From contig NZ_JAESVP010000002.1 of assembly GCF_016765795.1 (NCBI RefSeq), forward strand, positions 124,001 to 188,000: a DNA stretch of 64,000 nt, given 5' to 3'. The position numbers and the translations under genes are program-made. Origin of the DNA: Fuscibacter oryzae (GTDB lineage Bacteria; Pseudomonadota; Alphaproteobacteria; Rhodobacterales; Rhodobacteraceae). The notes beneath the pieces were generated by a model. The model did no database searches. It was not told the origin of the DNA and was given only the letters and a program-made list of their open reading frames with translations. Positions 8,205-17,428 of the stretch are shown here, in pieces. Every line of letters starts with the position of its first letter. Position 1 is the stretch's first letter.

Positions 8205-9362
8205 ATGGAAAAACTGACGCAGCGTCAATTGCTGGACCGATTGGTCAGCTTTCCCACGGTCAGCCGGGGCACGAATCTGGACTTGGTGGATTGGCTGGAG
8301 GGCTATCTGACAGGCCATGGCATCACCTGTCATCGCCATTGGAACGAGGATCGCACCAAAGCTGCCCTTATGGCGCATGCCGGGCCGATGATTCCCGGCG
8401 CGGTTGTGCTGTCGGGCCATTCCGATGTGGTTCCGGTGGATGGGCAGGACTGGACGGGTGATCCCTGGACGGTGGTGGAACGGGACGGGCGGCTTTATGG
8501 CCGCGGCACCTGCGATATGAAGGGTTATGTCGCGCTGGCCGTCTGGGCGCTGGTTGAAGGGCAGGGTATGGGGCTGCGCCGCCCGCTGCAACTGGCGCTG
8601 AGCTATGATGAAGAACTGGGCTGCACCGGCGCGCCGCCGATGATCCAGACCCTGCGGCAGGTGCTGCCGGTGGGCGATGTGGCGCTGATCGGGGAACCCA
8701 GCCGCATGGGCCTGATCAATGGTCACAAGGGCGGCACCGGGTTTCATGTGCATGTAAAGGGGTATGAGGTTCATTCCTCACGCCTGCCATACGGTGTGTC
8801 GGCGGTGATGGAGGGGGCGCGGCTGATCCACTGGCTGAACACCCGCAACGCGGAAATTCAGGCGGCCACACCAACGGCGCAGGCGGCAATGTTCGATCCG
8901 CCCTTTACCACCCTGCATGTCGGCCAGATCAAGGGCGGCACGGCGAACAACATCACCGCCGCAGATTGCCATTTCTCCATCGAGATGCGGGTCGTCTCGG
9001 ACGAGGCGCTGGAGGATCACGCGCAGTCGGTGCTGGATCAGGCGGCGCAGGTGGCGGCGGGGATGCAGGCCATCCACCCCGATACCGGCATCACCCTGAC
9101 CCGTTTCTTCGGCGTGCCGGGGCTGAAACCCGAACCCGGAGGTGCTGCCGAGGCGCTGGTAAGGAAGCTGACCGGCCAGAACAGCGCCGGTGTGGTCAGT
9201 TACGGCACCGAGGCCGGGCAGTTCCAAGAGGCGGGCTATTCCGCCGTAGTGTGCGGGCCGGGCGACATCGCGCAGGCTCATCAGGCTGACGAATATCTGG
9301 AGGTTTCCGAATTCGAGGCCGGGCAGCGGTTTATGGAAGCACTGCTAAAGGAATTGGCATGA
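8205..9362 (+). CDS. argE: ArgE-type M20 deacylase (acetylornithine deacetylase family)
   Basis: 385 residues from the ATG at 8205; an ATG at 8193 is the alternative start. Motifs of the two-zinc M20 fold are HSDVVPVDGQDW, GRGTCDMKGY and the catalytic SYDEELGC, followed by the IGEPS segment before the dimerisation domain. It hydrolyses an N-acyl group from an amino acid, with N-acetylornithine the classical substrate. Its ATGA overlap with an FAD oxidoreductase gene, and its place opposite a peptide importer, suggest catabolism of an imported N-acyl or dipeptide-like compound rather than arginine synthesis. Confidence 0.82.
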   Translation: MEKLTQRQLLDRLVSFPTVSRGTNLDLVDWLEGYLTGHGITCHRHWNEDRTKAALMAHAGPMIPGAVVLSGHSDVVPVDGQDWTGDPWTVVERDGRLYGRGTCDMKGYVALAVWALVEGQGMGLRRPLQLALSYDEELGCTGAPPMIQTLRQVLPVGDVALIGEPSRMGLINGHKGGTGFHVHVKGYEVHSSRLPYGVSAVMEGARLIHWLNTRNAEIQAATPTAQAAMFDPPFTTLHVGQIKGGTANNITAADCHFSIEMRVVSDEALEDHAQSVLDQAAQVAAGMQAIHPDTGITLTRFFGVPGLKPEPGGAAEALVRKLTGQNSAGVVSYGTEAGQFQEAGYSAVVCGPGDIAQAHQADEYLEVSEFEAGQRFMEALLKELA

Positions 9363-10702
9363 CCTTCCCGATCTCCGAAGCCTCTCCCATCCGATTTCCC
9401 GGCCCGCCGCCCGCGCAAACCGAGGTGGTGGTGATCGGCGGCGGCGTCATTGGCGTGATGACGGCGTGGTATCTGGCGGAACAGGGCATCAAGGTTGTCT
9501 TGTGCGAAAAGGGCCGGGTGGCGGGCGAACAATCCAGCCGCAACTGGGGCTGGATACGCCAGCAGGGCCGCGATCTGGCCGAACTGCCGATCATGATGGA
9601 ATCCTTGCGCCTGTGGCGGGGCCTGTCCCAGCAGATGGGAGAGGGACTGGGCTTTCGTCAGGAGGGCGTGACCTACATGGCGCGCACCGCCAAGGAGATG
9701 GCCGAGCATGAAGCCTGGTTCGCGCAGGCCCGTGCCTTTGGCGTCGATACCCGGATGCTGGGTCGTGCCGAAACCGCAGACCTGATTCCCGGCGGGGCAG
9801 AGCCTTGGCTGGGCGCGATGGTCACCCCATCGGACGCGCGGGCCGAGCCGTGGCAGGCGGTGCCACTGTTGGCGACGGGCGCTGTGGCGAAGGGAGCTGT
9901 CATCGTAGAAAACTGCGCGGTCCGCGCGCTGGATGTCGCGGGTGGCAAGGTAGCGGGGGTAGTGACTGAGGCGGGCCGGATTGCCTGCGAACAGGTGGTG
10001 GTGGCCGGGGGCGCGTGGTCATCGCTGTTCCTGCGGGCGCATGGGGTCAGCATTCCGCAGCTTTCCGTCCTCGCCTCGGTCGCGCGCACCGTGCCGATGC
10101 CGCAGGTTTATGCGGGCAACGCGGCGGATGACCGCTTTGCCTTTCGCCGCCGCCTGGATGGCGGCTACACCATCGCGCCGGGTGGCGCGCATGACTTTTA
10201 CATCGGGCCGGATGCGTTCCGGCATTTCTTCCTGTATCTGCCGCTGCTGCGGCAGGATTTCCGCCAGACCCGCTTTCTGCCCGTCGCCCCGGCGCATACG
10301 CCTGCCTCCTGGCGCCTGCCGCGCCGCTGGGCGCCTGATCGGGTCAGCCCGTTCGAACGTATCCGCGTGCTGAACCCCAAACCCAACATGAAGGCGCTGG
10401 GGCGGGTACAAGACGATTTCGCCGCCGCCCTGCCTGCGCTGGGCCGCCCGGTCATCGCCAATGCTTGGGGGGGGATGATCGACACCATGCCCGATGTGGT
10501 GCCGGTGATCGACCGTGCGCCGAACGTGCCGGGGCTGGTGATCGCCACCGGCATGTGCGGCCACGGCTTTGGCATCGGGCCCGGCATGGGGCGGGTGGTG
10601 GCCGATCTGGTGGCCGGGCGGCCGGTTGGCCATGATCTGTCGCGGTTTCGCCTGTCGCGGTTCACCGATGGGTCAAAGCTGAAGGTCGGTACGGGGTTGT
10701 AA
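9359..10702 (+). CDS. FAD-dependent amine/amino-acid oxidoreductase (DadA/PuuB-like)
   Basis: 447 residues. The N-terminal Rossmann motif is IGGGVIG (about 26-32), followed by an acidic strand end and SSRNWGWIRQQGRD, the FAD-contacting segment of DAO-family oxidoreductases. The C-terminal FAD-binding block is around IATGMCGHGFGIGPG. These enzymes oxidise D-amino acids, sarcosine-like N-methyl amino acids or gamma-glutamylated amines. It is translationally coupled (ATGA) to the deacylase gene. Together with the ligase at 52-1407 it could give the oxidation step of a Puu-like route; the substrate is unproven. A hairpin follows the stop by 20 bp. Confidence 0.85.
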   Translation: MTFPISEASPIRFPGPPPAQTEVVVIGGGVIGVMTAWYLAEQGIKVVLCEKGRVAGEQSSRNWGWIRQQGRDLAELPIMMESLRLWRGLSQQMGEGLGFRQEGVTYMARTAKEMAEHEAWFAQARAFGVDTRMLGRAETADLIPGGAEPWLGAMVTPSDARAEPWQAVPLLATGAVAKGAVIVENCAVRALDVAGGKVAGVVTEAGRIACEQVVVAGGAWSSLFLRAHGVSIPQLSVLASVARTVPMPQVYAGNAADDRFAFRRRLDGGYTIAPGGAHDFYIGPDAFRHFFLYLPLLRQDFRQTRFLPVAPAHTPASWRLPRRWAPDRVSPFERIRVLNPKPNMKALGRVQDDFAAALPALGRPVIANAWGGMIDTMPDVVPVIDRAPNVPGLVIATGMCGHGFGIGPGMGRVVADLVAGRPVGHDLSRFRLSRFTDGSKLKVGTGL

Positions 10703-10722
10703 GCGGCGGGGGATTGAAGAGG

Positions 10723-10757
10723 CGGGGGGCTAGCCCCCCGTACCCCCCAGAGTATTT
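10723..10757. repeat. 18-bp palindrome plus GAGTATTT tail (Rhodobacterales-type intergenic element)
   Basis: A perfect 18-bp palindrome (10723-10740, core GGGGGGCTAGCCCCCC) is followed by a C-run and GAGTATTT (10750-10757). The same architecture appears inverted at 13440-13484. It can act as a terminator for the oxidoreductase gene, and it belongs to a dispersed family within this window. Confidence 0.6.
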
Positions 10758-10839
10758 CTGCCAAGAGGAAGGGGGGAAGGGTTTACTTCCCTGTCTTCCC
10801 CTCCTATTCCCGCCGCCTTTCCGGGCGAAGGGGCGGACC

Positions 10840-12081
10840 ATGCAGGCCTGTGGCATCGACTTTGGCACCTCCAATTCCACCGTCGGGCTGGCCGATGGCA
10901 ACGGCGCGCGGCTGATCGCGCTGGAGGGCGGGTCGCCCACGCTGCCCTCTGCCGTGTTCTGGCAGACCGAGGGCGCGCCGCCCCTGTTCGGCCGTGCGGC
11001 GGTGGCGGCCTATCTGGAGGGCGAAGAGGGCCGATTGATGCGCGGTCTGAAATCCACGCTGGGATCGGGCCTGATCAACGACAAGACCGCCGTGGGGGGC
11101 CGGGCGGTGTCGTTCAAGGACGTGCTGTCGCGGTTTATCGGCCATTTGCGGGCGGCGCAGCAGGCCGAGGTGTCGCTGGACCGGGTGGTTTTGGGCCGCC
11201 CGGTGCATTTCGTCGATGACGATGCTGCCGCCGATGCCGCCGCTGAGGCAACCTTGGCCGAAATTGCCCGCGCCTGCGGTTGGCGCGAGGTGGCGTTTCA
11301 ATACGAACCCATCGCCGCCGCGCTGCATTATGAAACCACGGCACAGACCGAGGAGCTGGTGTTGATCGTCGACATCGGCGGCGGCACATCCGACGTGTCG
11401 GTCGTGCGGGTGGGGCCGGGGCGTGCAGGTCTGCCCGACCGGGCGGGCGACATTCTGGCCAATGACGGCATCCGCGTTGGCGGCACCGATTTTGACCGAC
11501 TGCTGAGCCTGGTCGAGGTGATGCCGCATCTGGGATATCTTGCCCCTACCAAGGGCGGCGGCACCATGCCGCGCCACTACTATCTGGACCTTGCCACCTG
11601 GCACCGGATCAACGCCCTTTACACCGCGCGCACCGCCAGCGACCTCAAGGCGCTGCGCGCGGTGGCGGACAGGCCCGAACTGATCGACCGGATGATCCGC
11701 GTGGTCGATGGCCGCCATGGCCATGCGCTGGCCATGCGGGTGGAGGAGGCCAAGATCACCCTGTCAGACGCCGAAGCCGCGCGGCTGGCGCTGTCTGGCC
11801 TGACCGGGGGGCCGAACCCGATGGTCCGCCGTGAAGGGTTCGAGGCGGCGGTTGAGGCGCCGCTGGACCGGATTCGCGCCCTGCTGGGCCGCGTGCTGGG
11901 TCAGGCCGGGGTGACGGCGGACCAGATCGGCACGGCCTTTCTGACCGGCGGGTCCAGCCAGTTGCCGGTGCTGCGCGCCACGGTGCAGGCTGTGCTGCCG
12001 GGGGTGACCATGGCGACGGGGGATATGCTGGGCTCGGTCGGCACCGGGCTTGCGCTGGATGCGTGGCGGCGGTTCGGCTAG
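10840..12081 (+). CDS. Hsp70-family protein (YegD-like, ATPase domain only)
   Basis: 413 residues from the ATG at 10840, chosen because the phosphate-binding GIDFGTSNSTVG then sits at the N-terminus and a GAAGGGG stretch precedes it. Further actin/Hsp70 signatures are VDIGGGTSDVSVV (phosphate 2) and LTGGSSQLPVLR (adenosine). The length covers the nucleotide-binding domain but leaves little room for the substrate-binding and lid domains of DnaK, as in YegD. Its partner and role are unknown. Confidence 0.85.
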   Translation: MQACGIDFGTSNSTVGLADGNGARLIALEGGSPTLPSAVFWQTEGAPPLFGRAAVAAYLEGEEGRLMRGLKSTLGSGLINDKTAVGGRAVSFKDVLSRFIGHLRAAQQAEVSLDRVVLGRPVHFVDDDAAADAAAEATLAEIARACGWREVAFQYEPIAAALHYETTAQTEELVLIVDIGGGTSDVSVVRVGPGRAGLPDRAGDILANDGIRVGGTDFDRLLSLVEVMPHLGYLAPTKGGGTMPRHYYLDLATWHRINALYTARTASDLKALRAVADRPELIDRMIRVVDGRHGHALAMRVEEAKITLSDAEAARLALSGLTGGPNPMVRREGFEAAVEAPLDRIRALLGRVLGQAGVTADQIGTAFLTGGSSQLPVLRATVQAVLPGVTMATGDMLGSVGTGLALDAWRRFG

Positions 12082-12163
12082 GGCCGCGCGTCGGGGGCCA
12101 CGTCTGGGCTGCGTCGGGGGCAGGTTTGGGGGGGCTTGCAGGCGGCGGCCTTTCGGATCAGGC

Positions 12164-12173
12164 TTTGATCAAA
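12164..12173. promoter_or_regulatory. TTTGATCAAA palindrome next to the amidohydrolase ribosome-binding site
   Basis: The exact palindrome TTTGATCAAA runs directly into the AAAAGGAG ribosome-binding sequence (12171-12178) of the amidohydrolase gene. It matches the core of the palindrome at 2199-2210. A bound repressor here would block transcription elongation or initiation. This may be chance, as it is only 10 bp. Confidence 0.3.
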
Positions 12174-12185
12174 AGGAGTCTCCCC

Positions 12186-13352
12186 ATGCCCGTCAAGAAC
12201 CGCTTTGCTGAACTCTTGCCCGAAATCACCGCCTGGCGCCGCGATTTCCATGAACACCCCGAACTGCTGTTTGATGTGCATCGCACCGCCGGAAAGGTCG
12301 CCGACCTCTGCCGCAGCTTTGGCTGTGATGAGGTGGTCGAAGGCATTGGCCGCACGGGTGTGGTGGCGGTGATCAGGGGCAAGACTGATACGGCGGGCAA
12401 GGTCGTTGGCCTGCGCGCCGATATGGATGCGCTGCCGATCATCGAACAGACCGGCGTCGCCTATGCCTCGAAAACCCCGGGCAAGATGCACGCCTGCGGC
12501 CATGACGGGCATACCGCCATGCTGCTGGGGGCCGCGAAATATCTGGCCGAGACGCGGAATTTCGACGGCACGGTGGTGTGCATCTTCCAGCCCGCAGAAG
12601 AGGGTGGCGGTGGCGGCAAGGAGATGGTGCAAGATGGCATGATGGACCGCTGGAATATCCAGGAGGTTTACGGGATGCACAACATGCCCGGCATCCCGCT
12701 TGGCCATTTCGCTATCCGCCCCGGCGCGATCATGGCGGCGGCGGACCAGTTCGAGATCGTGGTGACCGGCAAGGGTGGCCATGCCGCGAAACCGCATGAA
12801 TGCGTCGATACCACCGTTGTGGCGGCCCATATCATCGTGGCCCTGCAAACCATCGCCAGCCGGAATGTGGACCCGCTGAAACAGGTGGTCGTGTCGGTCT
12901 GCACCGTGGCCACGGACAGCACCGCGCATAATGTCATCCCCCAGGTGGTCAAGATGAAAGGCACCTGCCGCACGATGGATTTCGGCGTGCAGGATTTTGT
13001 CGAACAGCGCATCGCCGAGATTGCGACCGGCACCGCCCTTGCTTTGGGCGCGCGCGCCGAAGTGCATTATTCGCGCGGCTATCCGGTCACGGTGAACACG
13101 CCGGAAAACACCGAACATGCGGTTCAGGTGGCGCAGGCCGTCTCGGGCCATGTCGATGCCGACACCCCCGCCCTGATGGGGGCCGAGGATTTCAGCTTCA
13201 TGCTGCTGGAACGCCCCGGCGCCTATATCTTCCTTGGCAATGGCGATACGGCGATGGTGCATCACCCCGCCTATAACTTTGACGACAACGCCATCCCGTT
13301 CGGGTCAAGCTGGTATGCCGGCATGGCCGAGGCGCGCATGCCTGCGGCCTGA
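12186..13352 (+). CDS. M20 amidohydrolase (hippurate hydrolase/aminoacylase-like, HipO)
   Basis: 388 residues from the ATG at 12186, which has a clear AAGGAG site 8 bp upstream. M20D signatures are WRRDFHEHPEL near the N-terminus, LRADMDALPI, HACGHDGHTAMLLG and the QPAEEGGGGG acid. The family removes acyl groups from N-acyl amino acids using a metal pair. It is close to the ArgE-type deacylase and peptide importer, so it fits the same scavenging theme. It ends in a long inverted repeat shared with the convergent moaA gene. Confidence 0.9.
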   Translation: MPVKNRFAELLPEITAWRRDFHEHPELLFDVHRTAGKVADLCRSFGCDEVVEGIGRTGVVAVIRGKTDTAGKVVGLRADMDALPIIEQTGVAYASKTPGKMHACGHDGHTAMLLGAAKYLAETRNFDGTVVCIFQPAEEGGGGGKEMVQDGMMDRWNIQEVYGMHNMPGIPLGHFAIRPGAIMAAADQFEIVVTGKGGHAAKPHECVDTTVVAAHIIVALQTIASRNVDPLKQVVVSVCTVATDSTAHNVIPQVVKMKGTCRTMDFGVQDFVEQRIAEIATGTALALGARAEVHYSRGYPVTVNTPENTEHAVQVAQAVSGHVDADTPALMGAEDFSFMLLERPGAYIFLGNGDTAMVHHPAYNFDDNAIPFGSSWYAGMAEARMPAA

Positions 13353-13383
13353 GCGGGCGGACACGTCGGTTTGCCTCCGGCGG

Positions 13384-13484
13384 GAGTATTTGAAGAAGGG
13401 CAATTGCAAGAGAGCCGCCTTGCGGTTTGCCCTTCTGAAAATACTCTCTGGGGGTCCGGGGGGCGAAGCGCCCCCGGCCTTGGC
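13384..13484. repeat. Inverted pair of GAGTATTT elements; bidirectional terminator
   Basis: Segment 13384-13403 and the reverse complement of 13427-13446 match at 18 of 20 positions, each carrying GAGTATTT and AGAAGGGCAA; a 23-nt loop separates them. Beyond the second arm lies a C/G hairpin (about 13457-13476, core GGGGGGCGAAGCGCCCCC), giving the order seen at 10723-10757 but reversed. It lies between convergent genes and is well placed to terminate both. Confidence 0.65.
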
Positions 13485-13488
13485 TGGA

Positions 13489-14496
13489 TCAGCCGCCCGT
13501 ATGGCTCATGTGGCGGCTCATTTGGCCCTTCACATGCTGGCGCGAATAGTCGAAGTCGTGGCCTTTGGGCTTGCGGGAAATGGCGGCGCGGATGGCCTGT
13601 TCGGTCAGCGCGTCGTCGGCACTGGCGCGCAGAGGCGCGCGCAGGTCGGCCATGTCTTCCTGCCCCAGGCACATGTAAAGCTGCCCGGTGCAGGTCAGCC
13701 GCACGCGGTTGCAGCTTTCGCAGAAATTATGCGACAGGGGGGTGATGAAGCCGATCTTCTGCCCGGTTTCAGCCAGACGCACATAACGGGCAGGGCCGCC
13801 AGATCGTTCCGACAGGTCTTGCAGGGTAAAGCGTTCCTCGAGCCGGACGCGCAGGGCCTTCAGGCTCCAGAACTGGTCAAGACGCATCTCTTCGCCCATC
13901 TCGCCCATCGGCATGACCTCGATAAAGGTCAGGTCATGGCCGTCGCGGGCGCACCAGTCGACAAGGGTGAACAGCTCATCCTCGTTCACGCCTTTCAGGG
14001 CGACGGCGTTGATCTTGACGCGCAGCCCTGCCTCTTTGGCGGCGGCAATCCCGTCCAGCACCTGCGGCAACCGGCCCCAGCGGGTGACCTCGGCAAACTT
14101 CGCAGGGTCGAGCGTATCCAGCGACACGTTCACCCGCCGCACCCCAACCGCCGCCAGATCGGCGGCATAGCGGCGAAGCTGGCTGCCGTTGGTGGTCAGC
14201 GTCAGTTCCTTGAGCGCGCCGGTTTGCAGATGCCGGCCCATCGCCTCGAAAAACGTCATGATGCCTTTGCGAACCAAGGGCTCGCCCCCGGTGATCCGCA
14301 GCTTTTCTACCCCCATCCGCACGAAGGCCGAACACAGCCGGTCCAGCTCTTCCAGCGACAGCAGGTCGGCTTTCGGCAGAAAGGTCATGTGTTCGGACAT
14401 GCAGTAGGTGCAGCGGAAATCGCAGCGGTCGGTGACCGAGACCCGCAGATAGCTGATGGCGCGGGCGAAGGGATCGATGAGCGGTGCGGTATCCAT
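13489..14496 (-). CDS. moaA: GTP 3',8-cyclase MoaA
   Basis: 335 residues from the ATG at 14496. It is a radical SAM enzyme of molybdenum cofactor synthesis that rearranges GTP to 3',8-cyclo-GTP. The N-terminal cluster motif is C25-x3-C29-x2-C32 (CDFRCTYC), the C-terminal cluster motif is [11 protein letters not shown] with a further cysteine at GQLYMC, and the chain ends in the Gly-Gly tail required by MoaA. Other moa genes are not adjacent. It is monocistronic and divergent from a lipoprotein gene. Confidence 0.97.
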   Translation of the reverse strand: MDTAPLIDPFARAISYLRVSVTDRCDFRCTYCMSEHMTFLPKADLLSLEELDRLCSAFVRMGVEKLRITGGEPLVRKGIMTFFEAMGRHLQTGALKELTLTTNGSQLRRYAADLAAVGVRRVNVSLDTLDPAKFAEVTRWGRLPQVLDGIAAAKEAGLRVKINAVALKGVNEDELFTLVDWCARDGHDLTFIEVMPMGEMGEEMRLDQFWSLKALRVRLEERFTLQDLSERSGGPARYVRLAETGQKIGFITPLSHNFCESCNRVRLTCTGQLYMCLGQEDMADLRAPLRASADDALTEQAIRAAISRKPKGHDFDYSRQHVKGQMSRHMSHTGG

Positions 14497-14581
14497 GCCC
14501 AAGATGTAGGCACCCGGCGATTTCGCGGCAAGGTCGAAAGCGGCCATTGAAGCGGCAGCAGCGTCCGACTATCGTCGGGGG

Positions 14582-15037
14582 ATGCGCATTCAGTCCACAT
14601 TCGCCCCGCTTTTCGTTCTGTCGCTGTCTGTTTCCGGCTGCGGCCTGTTTCAGCCGCATGTGCCGAACTCTGCCCCCGGAACCGACAAGGCCCCGCCGCC
14701 CGCCACAGCGCCGCTTGGGGCGCAGGGGCAGTCGGTCGCCAACCTTGATCAGACAACTGACGCCGAGAAGGCTGCGGCCAAGGCCGCCCCTGCTGCTGCC
14801 GGGCGGGCCTTGGGTAGCGTATCGGTTGCGCTGGGCAGCCCGGCTGAACAGGGGTTCTGGTTGAAGACGCCGCTGGTTGTGGCGCCGGGCAAGGGGCGGG
14901 TCACGCTGGCCTCTGGCAAGTCGGTCGCGGTTGATCTGATGCCAGGGCAGGGCGGCTCGCTTTTGTCGCTGCCCGCCTATCGCGCGCTGGGCCTTGCACT
15001 GACCGATCTGCCGCAGGTGACGGTGACGGCAGACTAA
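14582..15037 (+). CDS. Small predicted lipoprotein, unknown function
   Basis: 151 residues. The signal peptide ends in a lipobox-like SVSGC, so Cys20 is the likely lipidated residue. An Ala/Pro-rich linker (about 28-75) leads to a compact C-terminal domain with LKTPLVVAPGKGRVTLASG. I do not recognise the domain. It is divergent from moaA and its stop is 4 bp from the convergent alkD-like stop. Confidence 0.7.
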   Translation: MRIQSTFAPLFVLSLSVSGCGLFQPHVPNSAPGTDKAPPPATAPLGAQGQSVANLDQTTDAEKAAAKAAPAAAGRALGSVSVALGSPAEQGFWLKTPLVVAPGKGRVTLASGKSVAVDLMPGQGGSLLSLPAYRALGLALTDLPQVTVTAD

Positions 15038-15041
15038 GCCG

Positions 15042-15737
15042 TCACTTAAGGTATTTCACCGCCTCTGACCGGGCAAAGCCCTTCATCGCCTCGCCATGGT
15101 CGGCCAGAAACTGTCGCACCCGGTCTGCATCATGCTTGGACAGATCGCGCAGCCACCAGCCGACGGCTTTCTGGATGAACCAGTCCTTGTCCTGCGTATA
15201 TGCAGCCGCCCAGCCCAGAATACGCTCGCGGATCGCAGCATCTTCGGGTTTCAGGAAATTCAGCTTGGCCCAGGGCAGGGTAATCACAAGCGCCGCGCGG
15301 CGCGTCCACATATGGTCCGAGGTGGTCCAGCCTTCCACGGTGTCGATCCTGGACGGGTCGGCCACCAGCCGCCGTTGGCCCGCATCGCAGGCGTGATCGG
15401 CAATTGCCCAGGCGTCGAATGTGGGCACCCAACTTGCGATCAGATCCCAAGCCGCGTCATCGGGGCGCAGGCGCGCTTGGGTCAGCAGTTTGGCGGCGGC
15501 GATCCGCGCTTCGTGAATGTCGGTCTGCCACAGGGCATCGGCCAGCGCCACGCGGCCCGGCACGTCCAGCTCTGCCCGCCATGCGTTGGCAAGGTCGGTG
15601 ATCTGCGGCACTGAAACGCCCAGATATTCACGCGGGGCCTTGTGATAGGCCAGCATGTCGGCCGCCTTTGCCGGGTCGGCCAGGGCGCGCAGATCGGCCA
15701 GTGCGGTTTCTGCGGTTGTATTTGGGGTTAGGGTCAT
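15042..15737 (-). CDS. DNA alkylation repair protein (AlkD-like HEAT-repeat glycosylase)
   Basis: 231 residues, the usual length for AlkD. This family recognises positively charged N3/N7-alkylpurines with a curved HEAT-like fold. Typical segments are YLGVSVPQ near residue 40, the DAWAIADHAC helix, WTRRAALVITLPW, and the C-terminal DWFIQKAVGWWLRDLSK block. Its start overlaps the stop of the opgG-like gene by 4 bp (ATGA), implying co-transcription with it; no functional link is obvious. Confidence 0.85.
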   Translation of the reverse strand: MTLTPNTTAETALADLRALADPAKAADMLAYHKAPREYLGVSVPQITDLANAWRAELDVPGRVALADALWQTDIHEARIAAAKLLTQARLRPDDAAWDLIASWVPTFDAWAIADHACDAGQRRLVADPSRIDTVEGWTTSDHMWTRRAALVITLPWAKLNFLKPEDAAIRERILGWAAAYTQDKDWFIQKAVGWWLRDLSKHDADRVRQFLADHGEAMKGFARSEAVKYLK

Positions 15738-17335
15738 GGTGTGTTGGCCAGCATATGCCGCAATTGCGACGGGAAAAGTTGAAGCAGCATGGTTTCGCTT
15801 TTCGCATCCCCTTGGTGGCTGACAAACAGGCGCAGGTCGATCGGGTTATCGTCCTTGGCGTGCAGCATCGAGAAATCCAGATCGAACATGGCGCGCCAAT
15901 AGGTTTGCCCGACCACCGGAAACACCGCGCCCTTGCCGGGCTTGCCGGCAGAGGCGGTCACGGTCACCTCTACCCCGTCAGCCGGGCCAAACCCCTCAAG
16001 CCCACGGTTGTCAAGATCGCAGACCACCTTGATCACATCGGGCTGGCGGTCCTGTCCCGGCACTCCACCCGCCCCAAGCCGGGTGGCGCGAAACCGGGCT
16101 GTCTGAGACTGCACCGGGCAATCCTGAACCCAGGACAGACGGTAGGCGAGGTCATAGCGGTTGCCCGCCTTGGCCGCCTCTGCCGGTTGCCAGCAGGCCA
16201 CGATGTTGTCATGCGTCTCATCTGCGGTGCGCAGTTCAACCAGCGTGACGCTGCCATTGCCCCAATCGCCCAAAGGTTCGACCCAGGCGCTGGCGCGTTT
16301 TTCATAAAAGACGCCATCATCCTGATATTGCGCAAAGTTCCGTTCACGCTGCATCAGGCCAAAGCCTTTGACGCTGGGGGCGGCAAAGGTATTGGCCATG
16401 TTGCGCGGCGGGTCATTCAGGGGGCGCCAGATCTGTTCGCCGCTGCCGGTGTGAATTTCCAGCCCGTCGGAATCATGCACCTCTGGGCGCCAGTCTACTG
16501 CGACCGAACGGTTGTGCTTGCCGAACCAGAACATCGAGGTCAGGGGGGCAATGCCCAGCCGTTCAACATCGCCGCGCAGGAAGAGGGTGGCCGTCACTTC
16601 CTGAATAACGCCGTCCTTACGGGTGGAAGCGATGCGGTAGGCCCCGGTTGCGCGCGGGCTTTCCAGCAGCGCATAAGCCGTCAGGTCGCCATTTTCAGCC
16701 GGTTCCAGCCAGAACCGGGTGAACAGCGGAAACTCCTCTGGTCCACTTGCAATAGCGGTATCCATCGCCAGCCCGCGCACCGACAGGCCGAATTGCCCGC
16801 TATAGCCTTCGGTCCGCCAGTAGGAGGCACCAAGGAACGCCATCCAGTCGCGGCCCGATTGCGCATCCTGCACGCGGAACCCGGCAAAGCCCTTGGTATG
16901 GGTCAGCTTGCGCGCCGGGTTGCCCTTGGGAATGTCGAACATGTCCAGTGCAAAAGGCCATTCGGTCGCCGCGCCGTTTTCCAGCGTGTAAATCCGCACC
17001 GGCTCTCGGAAATAGCGGCCGGGAAAGAACGGCTGCACGGGCGACATGCTGCCCTTGTCGCGCCAGAGGGTGTGTTCGGGGCGGAACTGCACCTGATTAT
17101 GGGCGTCATAGTCAATCTGGTCCAGCACGGCAGGATCGGCAATTTCGGCAGGCTGATAGGGCTTGGCTGCAAGGTCGCGCGCCATGTCCTTCAGGATGTC
17201 AAAGCTGAAGGGCGTGGCCTTGCCATCCGAGGCGGGGTTCGCCGTCTGGGCCTGTGCAAGCCGCGGCAAAAGGAAAAACGCCCCACCCGCAAGGGCAGAG
17301 CGCAAGATGTCGCGACGGTCGGCGCGAAGGGTCAT
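15734..17335 (-). CDS. opgG: Periplasmic glucan biosynthesis protein OpgG/MdoG
   Basis: 533 residues from the ATG at 17335, which puts an RADRRDILRSAL signal with twin arginines at the N-terminus, a Tat-type export signal. The mature protein matches the MdoG fold: FSFDILKDMARDLAAKPY near the start, FFPGRYFREPVRIY, and GSGEQIWRPLNDPP in the middle. The family shapes osmoregulated periplasmic glucans. No opgH synthase gene is adjacent, so the glucan backbone would be made by a gene elsewhere. Confidence 0.9.
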   Translation of the reverse strand: MTLRADRRDILRSALAGGAFFLLPRLAQAQTANPASDGKATPFSFDILKDMARDLAAKPYQPAEIADPAVLDQIDYDAHNQVQFRPEHTLWRDKGSMSPVQPFFPGRYFREPVRIYTLENGAATEWPFALDMFDIPKGNPARKLTHTKGFAGFRVQDAQSGRDWMAFLGASYWRTEGYSGQFGLSVRGLAMDTAIASGPEEFPLFTRFWLEPAENGDLTAYALLESPRATGAYRIASTRKDGVIQEVTATLFLRGDVERLGIAPLTSMFWFGKHNRSVAVDWRPEVHDSDGLEIHTGSGEQIWRPLNDPPRNMANTFAAPSVKGFGLMQRERNFAQYQDDGVFYEKRASAWVEPLGDWGNGSVTLVELRTADETHDNIVACWQPAEAAKAGNRYDLAYRLSWVQDCPVQSQTARFRATRLGAGGVPGQDRQPDVIKVVCDLDNRGLEGFGPADGVEVTVTASAGKPGKGAVFPVVGQTYWRAMFDLDFSMLHAKDDNPIDLRLFVSHQGDAKSETMLLQLFPSQLRHMLANTP

Positions 17336-17403
17336 GATGGGCGTCTCGGTTCGGTTGCGGTCGGCGGAAATCTGCCTGTTCTGGCGCGGTCTGGTATCCG
17401 GGT

Positions 17404-17428
17404 CGGGGCCGCAAGGCAAGCGGCCCCG
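17404..17428 (-). terminator. Hairpin after glmS
   Basis: Perfect 9-bp GC-rich arms CGGGGCCGC (17404-17412) and its complement (17420-17428) with a 7-nt loop, 18 bp past the glmS stop on the minus strand. No strong U-run follows. Confidence 0.6.
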
